Positions 1 through 13,298 of a stretch of 64,000 nt of DNA are shown here, piece by piece. How positions within the stretch are numbered: position 1 is the first letter of the stretch; every line of letters starts with the position of its first letter. The DNA lies in NCBI GenBank assembly GCA_003993805.1, contig RSEF01000003.1, forward strand, positions 81,979,129 through 82,043,128, in the 5' to 3' direction. The position numbers and the translations under genes are program-made. The notes under the pieces were generated by a model that searched no databases, had not been told where the DNA came from, and saw only the letters and a list, made by a program, of their open reading frames with translations. This DNA comes from Himantopus leucocephalus. Lineage: Eukaryota; Chordata; Aves; Charadriiformes; Recurvirostridae.

Positions 1-2421
1 ACAGATGCTTTGAGCCCCCTTGGTTGTCTCAAATGGCACCAGAAGCCTACACAATCCCCTAAGCAACATTTTAGGCTTCATATTACCTCTGCTGTTGGGT
101 ATAGTGGGAAAGAAAATATATTTTCTTCCCACACTTCAATGGATTCCTATTTGGGAGACCAGTGATCTAGGGCATCTCATATGTTATAAGCCACCTCTAT
201 ACAGCCAACCAAGTCTTGTTTGAGGACTACAATGAATTTTTGTCATGTAGCACACATTCAAACACCTCTGTGTAGGTGTTTTACCCCAAGTAGTATCCCA
301 GTTCATCTGTTCCCATCTTCATGGCCAACAGAAGGCAAGAAACAGAAATAAACAAATTCCTTCACTCCTTCTTTTATATTTTCTCCTGTCCTAGGGCATT
401 AGGTCTTTCCATCAGCTGTCTATGAAGAATAGAACTAACAGCAGATGTAGAACAAAAAAATTACATCACTGTACATATACTAGAGAATGAAACAGTGGCA
501 CGGCATTCATATTGCTGAATTTTCATAACAGCGGTTGGCACAATTTATCTTGGGATATTTAGCAGTTTCACAGAAGTTTCCGGGCATAGTTCAGAGTTTA
601 TGATGGGTCAGGGACCTCTGTTTTGGGGGCCAAGAGAAACCAAGTTAGCCAGGTAGCCTCAAGACCAGAAAAACATCATTAAGAAACATGGTTTCTGTTG
701 TGAGTAGACACAGTTCCTGAATAAATTACACAACATTTTGGAGTCTGTGAAATGGTTGTATTCAATAGACAGTTTTACCTCTGAAAGCAACTGGTAGCTA
801 ATGTGTTGACAAGAGTCACAAGAGTAACATGTCCTGGAGAGAACTTGTTAAAAAATGTTCACATAATTATTGTATAACCTTGACATTGAGCTCATATTAT
901 TAATACAATCCTTAAACAAGGCTCCTCAAACACGACCCTTTAGCATCATTCCTTCAATGACCAAATTTCTATAGCTTGAGTACAAACATTGTGGGTTTCT
1001 ATCTGAACTGGTCTCTGGCTTTTCCATACAGTGCTTTAATGTTGTACATTGTACATGAACTCCTCAGCCTGACTGAACTTAGATTCCCACATAGTCCCTA
1101 TCTATCTTCCTCTTCTGTCTTTAATTCAGTCCCTGCCTGCCTCATCTCTAACATCTAACTAAGGGCTAACACTAACTCCCAGCCAATCCTTATCTAAACT
1201 AATCTAACCTATTTATCTACAGTATCTTTTTCCCTTCTGCTTCTTACTTTATATTCTCTACTAGCCTAAAGGTTTGGCAGAAGGGGAGATTTCTACTGAC
1301 GGAAAGTGTCTGTCAACTGGACTACTTCTTCCAAACATTTCATGTTATCCACAGTGTCATCTCCAATTTACCAAACTTCATTTTAGGTAGCTGTCATTCA
1401 ACTAGGTATGTATTTCCCTAATAAAACACGATAGTTTGGAATTATAGTATCTATTTAAGTGGCAAAATAACAGAGAATATAAAATGAACCTTTCTGAGTT
1501 AGAACAAATATCTATCTAGCCCACTTTTCCATCTTTGAGAATGGCTTAATAGCAGAGGCTGATTGAACAAAAATAAAAGAACCACATATATTTAAGATAA
1601 ATCCTTCTTTTCACATACTGCTTACCAGTTTCTGGTACTCAGTTATTTGGGACAGAGATTACATCTGAACCATATTTTACCACCATCACCAGATCTATTC
1701 CCAATGAAACTGTCTGACCTTTTAGAACTCATTTATGCTTTTGTTCCTAAAGCGTTCTATGGCAACATATTCCACAGCTGAATGATGCACTATGTGAAAA
1801 GCACTTACTTTTATTTGCTTTAAACTTTCTGCCTAATAATACGTTGGGTTGTCCTTAGTTCTTGTATTGTGTCAAATAGTGAATAATTGTTCTTATTGCT
1901 ACGCAGCACGTCACTGTGATTAATGTCTTCTTTATATTGCTAGCAAACTGAGTTCTAGTCTATTAACTGTCTCCTTTTATGAAAGCTGTTACATATTTCT
2001 GATCATCTTTCTTTCACTTCTCTTCACTTTTTCTATTATATCTTATTTCAGATAGGTGTACCAGAACAGTACATATTATGCAAGATATAGGTGAACCAAA
2101 GATTTATACAGACTACAGAGATGTTCTGTGCTCTGCTGAGTGCTTAAGATATTTCTATCACCAACATCAGTAACATTGCAAAGTCTTCTGTTACTGTGAT
2201 TTAACAGAAGTGAGAATGAGGACACAGAAGAGAATACAAAATAAATATTGTTGTCACAGACATGATACGTATAAGCACTCAGTGTAGTATTCCCATTTAA
2301 CCTAGGCTGTTTCCCATATATCTCCATATATAACCTGTCTCATAGATATCTTCTTGTATAAGTATGTCTTATCATCCTAAGTTTTTCCTTTTACAATATT
2401 CTGTTTACTTTAAGAAAGTTT
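1..2421. other. Unassigned AT-rich DNA, no gene seen
   Basis: No coding region, RNA gene or mobile element could be recognised. The open frames here are 83 codons or shorter and lack family features. The stretch from about 1060 to 1270 is pyrimidine-rich on the plus strand (many CT and CTAA runs). Intronic or intergenic DNA is the simplest reading. Confidence 0.6.
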
Positions 2422-2491
2422 GGAAGGAGGGAAGGAAGGAGGGAAGGAAGGAAGGAAGGAAGGAAGGAAGGAGGGGAGGGAGGGAGTAAGG
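2422..2491. repeat. GGAA/GGGA purine microsatellite
   Basis: About 70 bp of GGAAGGAGGGAAGGA-type purine repeat on the plus strand, ending in GGGAGGGAGGGAG. It is an imperfect tetranucleotide tract with interruptions, of a kind that is often length-polymorphic. GGAA arrays can bind ETS-family factors, but nothing nearby shows that this one does. Confidence 0.95.
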
Positions 2492-4538
2492 AAACTGTGA
2501 ACTTGATCAGAAGTTCATCATGACTTCTCCCAGATCCTTAGCAGAGTGGTAGGGGGTGTCTGTGAGCATTGTTTATAATAATTTAAAAGTCAATGATGAC
2601 AAAGAATATCAGTGACTGTTTTTCTTTTGCAGCAGAATGAGCAGACGAAGAGAAGGATTTTGACTGTGTTGACCTTCTAGCCATTGCTCAACTGCAAGTG
2701 ATCTAGCAAGATAAAATGCAGACATGACAAAATAATATCTGACTGTTTTTCACTTATATAGAAAATAAAAATCAGATTAATGAATCTGTAGGAGAACATT
2801 CAATCAAAAATGTTTCACTAGAATAATGTTTTAACTCGAGAATTGCCTGTGGCACCTTGAATAATGTTTTGGTATTCATGGTTCTATGTTGCTCATAGGA
2901 AGCAAAATTACAGTGGATCTAATTGTTGAAAATTAGTCCTTCCTCTCATTATGAATATGGTTCAGTTTAACAGGAAATAATGTTTGGTGGATGGATAACA
3001 AGGAGGAATCCAAAGGTTAACAGCAAACAAAGGAAAAGTTAAAAAAACCCTACAGACCAAACTGACATAATATTGCTTTGCTAATGTCTGAAACCTGAAA
3101 AAATGTGCAAATTAATCATTGTTTAACACCTGTTTACCAATAACACTACTCTCAACCAATTGCACACCAATTTAAATTTTAACACAAATTCTTAGCTGCA
3201 GTGTACATTTTTAGGTCTACAATTTATTCCATCATTGATTTTCACAAGGAACTTAACAGGTACAAGCTTCATTTTCCTATCTCTAAAATGGGAATTATTC
3301 TGTATATTTAGGAGGTATCTTATATTGGTTTCTTTTTACATGCAGTTTTGTATTTTCTGTTAATATGAATGGTCAAAAATCTTTACTGGGTCACACAAGC
3401 CCTCAGGTCTTGGCATACCATGTTTGTTTTGTATGTCCCGATTAAGTACCAAAACCTATACCCAAGAGGTAGCCTGCAAAACAACAACAGGATGCTCATT
3501 TAAGACAGAAAGTACAGCAGCCAAAACAGGCTGATCTCCCATTTGACCTCGGCAGTTCCGTGCATTTTTACATTATGTACTCAGTCAGCTCTTTACCTAA
3601 GTTTACCCAGCTGAACCAGAAAGACTGGTGTTCTAGGCGCACACCCTGATATTACAAGTGTAATGAATCTGACCCACTTAGCTAAATTGTATTTGTACTC
3701 TGATTTAACACTTCGGCACCACACTCACGGTCAGACAACTCTCACCATCAAACCTATTCCTGTGATAAATCTCTTGCTTACTGGCCATTTTGGCAATACA
3801 CTGGCACATAGCACATTTACTGTCTTCAGAAAACTACCGTGGGTCTTCAATGCACTGGAAATCCAGGGTATTTTCTACGAGATATCTACATATGAATGTA
3901 AGAACAGAATTTTAGCCTTCTTCACCTGTAATTTTGAAAGGATTAAATTAATCGGGTGCATACTTCAAACAGAACATAAATTAGAATTGCAAAAATAGCT
4001 TCTTGGCTTGTGAATCCTTTGTGGGATTGATTGATTTTTTTTCTTCTTAGTATGGAACATATTGTCAGAACTTAACTTGCAATAAATAACAGATAATTAA
4101 AGTATGCTCACTCGTAGAAAGGCTAAATTTGACCCTGTATTTATGAACTGACAAGCCATCTAGGCAGCTACTGTGCCTCAGGTGGTGCTATTGTATTCCT
4201 AATCATACTTACTGTCAATTAAAAAAAAGAAAAAGTAGAAGTTGCAAATATAATTATTACAATGAAACATAAAAGTCGTTCCCACAATAGCAGTGAAACA
4301 GCTAAAAGGTCACAGACTGTCTTTCATTCAGAGTATTTTAAAATATTATTTTTAAAGCACAGTGAACATAAATATCCATTTTGCTCTTGAGCAAACCCCT
4401 AGATCCCTGCAAAGGTGTCGTAATGAGATACCATTTTAGTGTAATTTTTCTTCAAAGCAATAGACGGTAGTTAGTTCCTTACATCCCTATGCAGAGCTCG
4501 TTTCATGAGTGTTACATCTGTATTACCCTACATCATAG
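2492..4538. other. Unassigned AT-rich DNA, no gene seen
   Basis: No element recognised. The longest open frame (3663-3998, plus, 111 codons) has no recognisable domain and no exon-like borders that I could find, so it is treated as a chance frame. Confidence 0.55.
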
Positions 4539-4769
4539 GGTTAGAGCACCTCTCCTGTGAGGACAGGCTGAGAGAGTTGGGGTTNNNNNNNNNNNNNNNN
4601 NNNNNNNNNNNNNNNNNNNNNNNNNNNNNNNNNNNNNNNNNNNNNNNNNNNNNNNNNNNNNNNNNNNNNNNNNNNNNNNNNNNNTGGGAGGTGTCCCTGC
4701 CCATGGCAGGGGGTTGGAACTAGATGCTCTTTAAAGTCCCTTCCAACCAAAACTATTCTATGATTCTAT
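4539..4769 (+). mobile_element. CR1 LINE 3' fragment interrupted by an assembly gap
   Basis: The left part (4539-4584) carries the CR1 3'-region block GAGCACCTCTCCTGTGAGGA followed by GGCTGAGAGAG. The right part (4685-4769) carries the typical end: a cassette around CCCTGCCCATGGCAGGG, then TTGGAACTAGATG, CCTTCCAACC and the ATTCTATGATTCTAT tail. Orientation is plus. Between the two parts is a 100-N gap, so the roughly 300-400 bp that normally separate these blocks in CR1 are missing from the assembly. CR1 is the dominant avian LINE and 5'-truncated copies like this are non-functional. The 5' border is approximate. Confidence 0.93.
4585..4684. other. Assembly gap (100 N)
   Basis: Exactly 100 N, the conventional length for a gap of unknown size. 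It falls inside a CR1 copy, which fits a repeat-caused contig break. Confidence 0.99.
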
Positions 4770-4974
4770 TACTTTTTTTACAGAAAAGGTGGATTTTTAG
4801 CAGAGGCTGAGGAGTCAATAATGGTGTACCCAAATTCTTCTCATTGTCTTTTGTGTATTTTACTGAAAAGGAGATGAGAGCTCTATATTCTTTCAGTATT
4901 TCAAACACTCCATGATTTACAAATTATTATCTTTTAAATCCTGAGAGCCATTACATTTGTCTTTACTCATTTGA
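4770..4974. other. Spacer between two CR1 fragments
   Basis: About 200 bp of AT-rich sequence without recognisable features. It separates the 3'-end CR1 fragment from the ORF2-derived fragment downstream. Confidence 0.5.
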
Positions 4975-5761
4975 GTGGCCAAACATAAAAAGGAAGCATA
5001 CAGAGGGTGGAAGCAAGGATGGGTAACCTGGGAAGAATACAGAAACACTGTCCAAGCATCTAGAGGTGAAGTTAGGAAAGCTAAAGCCCAAACAGAACTA
5101 AATCTGGCCAGGGATGTCAAAGTCAACAAGAAGGGCTTCTGTGAGTACATAGGTGACAACAGGAAGACTAAGGAAAACGTGGGCCCATTGCTTAACGAGA
5201 TGGGGACCTGATTACACAGGACATGGAAAAGGCTGAGGTACTGAATGCCATCTTTGCCTCAGTCTTTACTAGCAAGACTGGCCTTCGGGAATCCCAGGTC
5301 CCAGAAAGCAGGGGAACAGCTGGAGCAAGGAAGATGCATCCTTGCTGGGAGAGGATCAGTTCAGGGAGTGCTCAAGCAAACTGGAGATAAGCAAGTCTAT
5401 GGCCCCTGATGGGATGCACCCATGGGTGCTGAGGGAGCTGGCAGATGTCATTGCAAGGCTGGTCTCCATAATCTTTGATCAATCATGGTGACTGGGAGAA
5501 GTGCCCAGAGACTGAAGGAAAGCAAATGTCAATCCTGTCTTCAAGAATGGCAAAAAGTATCACCCAGTGAACTAAAGGGCAGTCAGCCTCACTTCAATCT
5601 CTGTGAAGGTGATGGAACAGCTAATTCTAGAAACAGTTTCCAGGCACGTTAAGGACAAGAAATTCATCGGGAGTAATCAGCATGGCTTCACCAAGGGTCA
5701 CGATGGGACAGACTGTACCCTCAGCAAGTTTGCTGATGACACAAAACTGGGAGGAGCGGCT
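4975..5761 (+). mobile_element. CR1 LINE ORF2 fragment, internally deleted
   Basis: Translation in several frames gives the linker between the endonuclease and reverse-transcriptase domains of CR1 ORF2. The 4975-5211 frame contains [13 protein letters not shown], then [28 protein letters not shown] and a [10 protein letters not shown] motif. Further on, the frame at 5603-5821 has the RT-region motif HGFTKG followed almost at once by FADDTKLGG. In an intact CR1 these two motifs are separated by roughly 100 or more residues, including the first catalytic aspartate block and the palm. So the middle of the RT is deleted here. Other damage includes an in-frame stop after the 4975 frame and frame changes in the middle. 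It is a dead fragment. The sequence ends abruptly at a single N (5762). Confidence 0.93.
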
Positions 5762-5762
5762 N
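5762..5762. other. Single ambiguous base at an abrupt sequence change
   Basis: A lone N lies exactly where CR1 similarity stops. The expected CR1 continuation after GGAGGAGCGGCT is replaced by unrelated AT-rich DNA (TTTTATTACTGAGC). This could be a base-call ambiguity or a contig join. Confidence 0.9.
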
Positions 5763-7959
5763 TTTTATTACTGAGCTCTCGGGCTGCGGCTCAGTCCATT
5801 TTATTTATCTTAAAATTGTGAAACTAGACTGAGCAGAACCAGCCCAGGTAAAACCTAATCTAATCTTGCATCTGAAGTTTTTCATATAGGAAATGGAAAC
5901 ATGGCTTTCTGGAAGGTCATTTACTGCACTTGTATAGAGATACAAAGCTTTGTCCTGAACAGACATGAACAGCCCAAACAAAACAAACAAAAAAAAGAGT
6001 TATTGTACTAGGGAGTGGATACTTCAATACTTTTGGAACAGGCAATATTTAAAAGCATAACTGAGGCCAAATACCCCTCCTTTCTTCAATTACTAGGGCA
6101 TCTTTGGCATTCAAACTGGAAGAGTATTGGAAAGGCATGTAATTTTTGATCCAGAAGACTCCAGGGACTGTGGTGAGGACTGCAGAATCACAACCTGCAC
6201 AGGACAGATCACCAAAACTCAGAAAAGCGCTGTGGCACAAGGTGATTGGTATGTAGGCAGAATTCAAAGGCACACTCATCCCATCTTGAAAAATGTGCTC
6301 CTTGGGTTGCTTTGGAACTGTCCTGAAACCCAGTTTTGAAGTGAAATGATGCAAATCCCTCCAACAATTAAAGTTATGGGTAGTTTAATGGAACATCACG
6401 AAAATAGAGAACATGAGTAGACAGCTTTGTTACACAGGTACAGAGCAAGTATTTAGTGTTCTCTCATCAAATGTTTATCTAATTACATATTTTCTCCTCT
6501 GCAAGTGGAACACATTAACAACTTCCATTTATGTATGTCATGTTGTAGCTGATGCATATTTTAAAGAATAAGAGACAAGTTCACCTGTGGTTCAGGTCCA
6601 GTGTTTTCCGAAGAGATACAACATGGACAAATTAGATCTTTTCTCAAGCATTCCCATATCCTCCTGTTTCTGTGCTGAATTCAATGTCGGTATTGCATCT
6701 AAAGCACTTCTATTTACAACGACGCTGTTACTCATGCAGAAGCTGTAACATTCAAGGTCGTGACTCATAACAGGGAAGATCAAATTTTCCTGCAGTTCCT
6801 TTACCAGTGTCTGCCAGTAAGTCCCATTAGTTGTTTTAGTGTTTCAGAAGCTCTCTCCCTTTCTAAGCACGAAGAAAAAATACCTCAGTCCTTTACAGGC
6901 CTTTCTTCTTTCTGCTTCCTCTGAGATCTCTCAGACTTCACACAGCTGATGATATCTTTCTCAGACTAGCAGACACATATCTCTAAGTAAAACTGCCAGC
7001 AGCAAATGTCAACTATTTTCTTTTATCAATACTAAGATGGTCCCTAACAGCTTGGTTTAGTTTCTTGGTTCTTAGCTGTAGTTGAGAGCTGTAGCAGTTA
7101 ATGATAATGACTTATGTTTGCCTAGTACCTTTCATCTAGCAGCATCTAGCAGGATCCAAAAGTGTTTTATCTGATTGACAAAATGTGTAGAGGGAGCTCT
7201 GTGCCTACCACTGAAATGCAACCAGAAAGGAGAACACTGCAGCTAAATGAAAGCACGGAAAGAATTCACATAGGCACCTCGTACCTTCCTCTGCTGTGAT
7301 AGCTGGGAAATAATATTGTGGATCAGCGCTATCATGGGCTCCCAAGAGGTGGTTCATGCAGTAATTTTGTCCCATTATAGCATCTCTTCATCATTACTGA
7401 AGGAACAAAAGCAGTTAGGGGCAGGAGATGTGAGGTTGAAAGGGAGGGGAGAAAGAAAAAGGACTAATATCAAGGGAAACTTCCAGCAAAAGAAGAACAG
7501 CTAGGATATACATGTGTATGCTTCCACGTACAGCGTTGGCAAGCTTGGCACTGTACAACCACATGTAGGTCTGGGGTCTAAAATTCTAAGAAAGATTAAT
7601 GTACTATAAAGTATTCTAGTGATGACCACAAAAATGGTCAGGCAAGATTTTATTTTTTTAATTATCATTATTTACATTTTTGAATTTGGCACAAAAGGAG
7701 AAGCACATTACTAATGGTTATGACTGTCAGAGAGTCAAGAGACAATGTAGCGGAGATGTACTGGATACTCAAAATACCATTTAAAAGGAGCAGGAAGCTA
7801 TAACAAATGCAGTAGTAGAAACAGTAGGAGAGTAAAATTACAAAGTCTAATGTCTTTTGGGTATCTAAAGGAAAAATAATTCCTGCTACTCTGTGGGAAC
7901 TCACCTATTAGAAGCATGAGAGGAGAAGCAAGGGTCTTGGGTGGATATGGTGCTTCTAG
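5763..7959. other. Unassigned DNA, no gene seen
   Basis: No element or gene recognised. Open frames on both strands overlap at 6049-6354 (minus, 101 codons; plus 70 codons at 6127-6339). They overlap each other and resemble no family I know. Confidence 0.5.
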
Positions 7960-8400
7960 GTCATTAATGTCATGTATCCTTGGAAAGATCAAATGATGTC
8001 TTAGGCTGCGTCTGGGGAAGTATTTCCAGCAGTAATGGGATTGCATAAGGCACTGCTGAGACCATATCTGTAAAGACTTATGAGTGCATGCACAGGAAAG
8101 ATGAAATAGGCATGGAACTGTGCACTGATGGTCCAATAGGACTTTAAAGGGAGCACAGGGGCTTCTTTATGAGGAAAAATAAAAGAATTTATTTTGCCTG
8201 GCTTATTGAGGTGGTCTGAGAAAAGATGTACTTTGTTTCAAAAATGGAGAAAGGAGGAAACACCTAAGGAATGACATATTTAAGTAACATGGGTGCAAAT
8301 GAGATATGAACAAATGCAGGCTCAGAATCAGAAAAAAATATTTCTAAAAACAGGGTAGCAGACCAAAAAAGTTTAAGATCAAGCAAAAGCATTTCTGAAA
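7960..8400 (+). mobile_element. Very old CR1/L3-like LINE relic
   Basis: The order and spacing of degenerate blocks match the 3' third of amniote CR1-type LINEs. A GCACTGCTGAGACCATATCTG block (from about 8052; the family has 'gcactggtgagaccccatctg' here) is followed by a TTTATGAGGAAAAATAAAAGAA block (from about 8166; 'cttatgaggaaa') and then by 'TTTGCCTGGCTTATTGAGG', in place of 'tttagcctggagaagagaagg'. Identity is low and many small indels are present, so this copy is much older than the CR1 at 21136. The borders are estimates. Confidence 0.5.
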
Positions 8401-11400
8401 GGATAATACCATGTAGCCATTGACCTTAACAGAGCCTGAATTCAGTAGTTCAGGATGTCACTCCCAATAGTCATTACCAATACTGCTGTTATGGAAATAT
8501 GAGCTGATCACCAGGAGACACAGAGAGCAAACACAAGGAAATTATCAAAGAGTTACAAGTAGCCACATGTCAACTGGTAACCAGTAAATCTCTGTGTCCC
8601 TGACCTTTGCCCACAGCAAATGCAAGGCTGATGATAAGGGAAGCCTTGTTTTGTTGTCATACTAACCACAAGCCAACTACTTCATTAGATGTGACCGTAC
8701 CTCTCAAAAGTAATGGTGGTCACAGACCCACAGAAGTTTTATAAAACACAAGAACATAGGAGTTACAAATAGGTGGAACTATAGCATATCAAAACTAAAA
8801 TAATTTACAGGTAAATGTCAGTTTTAACAACTATCTTATTTTAAAAAAATAAGGTTCAAAGCACTCATTTTGCAACTGCCTATCTTTTCCTGCTGAGATT
8901 TCAAAGTGGAAGGCTTTTTTATTTAATTTTTGAGTTTTACTTAGCACAATAGGTTGAGTATTTTAAAAAGCTAAAATTAAATATACATATATAGTCAAAA
9001 TGAAGTCTCTTACGATAGTAATACTATCAATAATAATAATTTTGTTGTGTTAATTGAGATTTGCTGGATTTTTCAGGACTTTTTCAGTCTGAATCAGGAT
9101 TGGAAAAAGATCTTGACTTCGAGAAGACTATCATGGAGCTACAAACATTTCATGACCATCTTTAATTTACCTTGATCTGAAGTGACCATTAAACTACTCA
9201 ATTGAAACATTAACATTTAAAATCCTCCTTGCTATGATATAAAGCAATACAGAAATCCCAGGGCAAGTTTAAACAAGCCATACATTTACAGTCATTTCTC
9301 TCAGCACCAAAAGCCCCCAAAAAACAACAACATAAAGCTGTGAGTTTTTTAACCTGAATTAGCTTCTCTGATGTTGTTCACAGTGTGACACCAAACAGTG
9401 ATCTCACTGGTTTGTCTGAGGGAGTGAGATGAGACAGTGATAATCAGTGAGGCTCAGGGGATGTACAAGCAAACATTGATGCCAAAATAAATACTTGTGA
9501 AACAAGAACCTCAGACTTGCTCTGAAATTATTGTTTCCTCCCACTGCTGCTTACCTATCCCTCTAGCTTTTTTATCTGTTTCTGTCTTATTTGCTTGAAA
9601 GTGTTCCTCAGCAGGACTGAGTCATATGCAATATTTATAAGGACTTCTTTTCTTTAAAGATGAAGTTTTGTTTCCATTAGGGGGAAAAAAATATGAGCTG
9701 GGAATACTTGTGACCATGAACAGTTGTTATTTCTGAAAAGCACTTCTTTCACTGAATAAGACAATCAATTATTATAAAACAAAACATCTATCTACAATTT
9801 ATTTTGTTATCAGGTTAAATGAAAGAAAGTGTTTGCCCAGTTAGTGTTTTTGCAGGGTGTAAACACACATGGGTCACTTGCAATTGTTCTTGGGACTTTA
9901 GAAACTTACAATCAATACATTTTTTCCCAGTCCATTGATTTTATTTAATCAATTGAAATTGTTTTAGACATGGTAATGTTAGACTCAAGACAGATAACTC
10001 TTCTACTTTAACCAGCATGGGAAAAAAAACCCAAACCAAACGTTAACTCTCAAATCCATCTCCATTTTGCACACTTCAAAATGAAGGTAGATTGGTTTTC
10101 TTGATACTTTTGCTAATTTGAAGATTAAATGTGAAACACGAGTTCTCTGTAGGTATACAATTGTTGTTTCCTTGCAATATACTCCTGTTTATTGCTAAGG
10201 CTGAGTATAAGGCAATTTCAGAATAGCAAAGGACAGTTGATTTAAAAACTAAACAATTATTTTATTCACTCTTGTGTTTAACAGAACACCAACTTGAGTG
10301 ATTACTTTCTGCCTGCCTAGTTTCCCCCTATACTTATAATAATAAAGAGTTTGAACCTGATCTTTCTTATTCAAATGTACATCAGTATAGCAGTGACTCC
10401 ATCTGCCCATGCAGTTACTCAAAAGAATAAATGTGTTGTGAAGGATATATAAAAAAAAAAGGTCAGATTTTTTTCCCCTCTTTTTTGAACATTCATATGA
10501 GAGGTGGTTGCATTTCAATGACAGGTGATTCATTACTTCCATTTTTAATTGTGCTAATGAGGGATGGAGTATAAATGCACACCTGCATTGCTACTATCAC
10601 CAGTATGCTTTCAGTTACAGCAAATAGATAAATACATGAAAATTAAAATATCTTTTAAGCGTACTCTCAAAATTAAAGGCTGATAGCTACAACGGGGAAG
10701 TTTTCCTAAAGCCATTCGCCTGTGAGTCTGATCATAGCTATGTGAAATGCTTTACCTTCTACTTCCTTAAATAATTCAGAGATGCAGTTGCATCTACTAT
10801 TGTGCTGTGTATCCATGTGCAGTTAACAGTTGCCACAACCTACCTTAAAGCTATTGAGATCATTTCCAAGGACATGGGGTGAAGCACAGTTCAAAGAAAG
10901 CTACTCTGACTGATTCCCTTTCCCCTTACCTTTAGCTTGGAGGTAAGTAAATATGATTTGAGTTAGACAGGAGGGGACAAACTGTCTGATGGTCTTTCCT
11001 GTGGGGACACAGACATCGATCTGTGAGAGTTCAGATCACACAATTTTTTTAGATCTTAAAACAACGCAGTCTTGTTTCACTCATCTGGTTACACACAATG
11101 CGCTGACAATCCTTTTTCTTCTTATAGTAGAGCTAATGGCAACTGGAAATGACAACTTCAAAGTTAAGTTAGTGTAACATTGTGTCACTTTTTGTGAGAA
11201 CAATGTTAATTAACACATCACTTTGCACCATGCTGGAAAAATACTGTTATTAATTTCATTAAAACCTCAATCCATGATGCTAGCTTAATACAAAAGGTGT
11301 GTCCTTTCTGGTACTGATTATTTGACAAAAGATTAAATGGAAAAGAGGAGCTCTCTATATTTTTATTAAAATTCTTGGAAACTGACCTGGATTTTGACTG

Positions 11401-12838
11401 GAAGATTCATTAATATTCATTTGTATATAATTGCCTTAATTTTAGTGATAATGACTTCAGTTACCAACTGTGTGATTGATGGGACTTGTGTCTTCTCTCT
11501 GAAGGAGATGAGCTAAATAAAAAAAGTAGAAACTTGCCATTCATGCATGATATTCTTAGTTGCCTTTAATTACAAGCTAGCTAAATAAGCATGCAAACCT
11601 TGCTATGATTGATAGGATCTCTATGCTGTAGTGATTGTTTTTCTTGAAGTTAGAAGGTGCTTGAATCAACTGAGTTCTAAAATTAACTGGAAGCTGCATC
11701 CCAAAGAAGCCTCAATTCTCTCTTAAATTAGCAATGAAGAAGAAACACTTAAATACTTTGGCTGTTCTAAATGCATGCAAACACAATCATCTTCATAGTA
11801 ATCTGCAAGGATGCCACCTAGACGGACGTTATGTATCCCAACTAGATCGGAAACAATTATCCTTTCCTGCAAAAAACCCCGTGGTTTCAAAATTATCTCA
11901 ATCTTCCCTGTGATGAAACATGACCTTCTAAACTTCATAGCGAGACGTGCAAGCCACACTCAAGATTGTTTTCATCATTATGCCAGGCAGTCAACATCTC
12001 TGCTTTGGCATTGTCCCATGTTGCAGAGCAATGCTTGAGCAGACAGAAGTCTAAACCGCACGATCCTCTTCTTGCTGCTGTTCCATCTTCTGTTATCAGT
12101 TACATCTTCCCTAGGGCAAGTCCTCAGCAGAACCAAATCAGCTGAGCCTTCTACTGCTTATTTCAGTGCCGTGGCCAAAAGCTATTGGTCATATAGAAGA
12201 GAAAAAAAGTAGCTCTTCTGTTATATTCTCACCAGAAACTCTACCATGTTTCCAAGGGAAGTGTTGAAATTAATGAATACCCTTTCATTATATTATACAC
12301 ATATGGAGTGAATGTATGACACCCTTATTATCATTTGTTAGGCTCAGTCGTCATACAGAAGGTGACTTACAAAAGCACACTGAAACCTACAGAGTTTTAG
12401 AAAGCTGAAATAATCTCTTCTAGTAATTGATATGATTTGCTGAAACTATTTTCTTGGTGATCAGGATCAGGATCATTTCTCGTTATTCATTCATCATTTA
12501 GAAACATATAATACTGTTCATGAAGTCCAAACTAAATTTATGTTGAGAGTAGTGCTAGAGAGGGGATTAGAACTTCAAAAGAGTGATTTCTTAATCCAGG
12601 ATGACCTACATTTTCCTTCACTTACTTTAAGGAAAATATCCCCAAATAATGTTATTTAATAGCATTTTGAAAATTATATTTCTCCGTGGTTCTATGAACA
12701 GTTCTTCTCTGAGAGTTTTTTGGCTGTTGTTATGGTTCTTGGAATGCATATTTGGCAAATCCCCTTGTGTACGCATTGTGGGGTGTAATTGCCTCACACC
12801 AAATTTCTGGTGGTGTGCTGTACTTCTCTTTTCTCCAG
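8401..12838. other. Unassigned AT-rich DNA, no confirmed gene
   Basis: Long AT-rich stretch with no recognised mobile element. A patch at 11723-12038 has open frames on both strands and more CpG than its surroundings (see findings), but no recognisable protein. The remaining frames are chance-sized. Confidence 0.5.
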
Positions 12839-12983
12839 CTGTGTTCAGTATCAGGGCAAGGAGGATGATTATAAGAGCAGCCCAGTTTTGGCTACGGTAT
12901 GGTTTGTCCCCAGAACCTTTGAAATTACAAGCAACCAGCTACAGACTGGAGTAAACCCATTTGAACCCGGTCTAGATGAGTAG
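12839..12983 (+). other. Weak candidate terminal coding exon
   Basis: A good-looking 3' splice acceptor precedes this stretch: a pyrimidine run with CTTCTCTTTTCTCCAG ending at 12838. From there one frame stays open to a TAG at 12981. Its residues include the segments YQGKEDDYKSSP, ATVWFVPRTFEI and VNPFEPGLDE. Downstream is an AATAAA at 13299-13304, which would give a 3' UTR of roughly 320 bases. I do not recognise the protein. A 48-residue open stretch is easily chance, and a second plus-strand frame (12649-12954) overlaps it. The alternative is ordinary non-coding DNA. Confidence 0.15.
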
Positions 12984-13298
12984 TACAGCACCAGGGAGCA
13001 ATGCACCGTGAACTTTGTATTTTCTGACCAGCAAGAACCATATGTTGATGAAAAGACTCTGGAAGCGTTGCACAATAGGGAAGAGTTGAAATAGCCTTGT
13101 TTACCTTCTCTGAATGGATGAGCTGACTATATTCTACCATAGTGGTGAGAGATGATTGATGTATACAGCAGGCAGTTTACAGACAAGAGAGGCTGTACTG
13201 TGCAGTTTCCTCTATGCCACTTGCTCTGTACTGATTGCCATGTGTTAGCGGTTATTATTATTATTATGTAGCGATGAGTCTTCATTTTCTTTCATTTA

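Noticed and set aside
3663..3998. 111-codon plus-strand open frame
   Set aside because: No family features or exon borders found.
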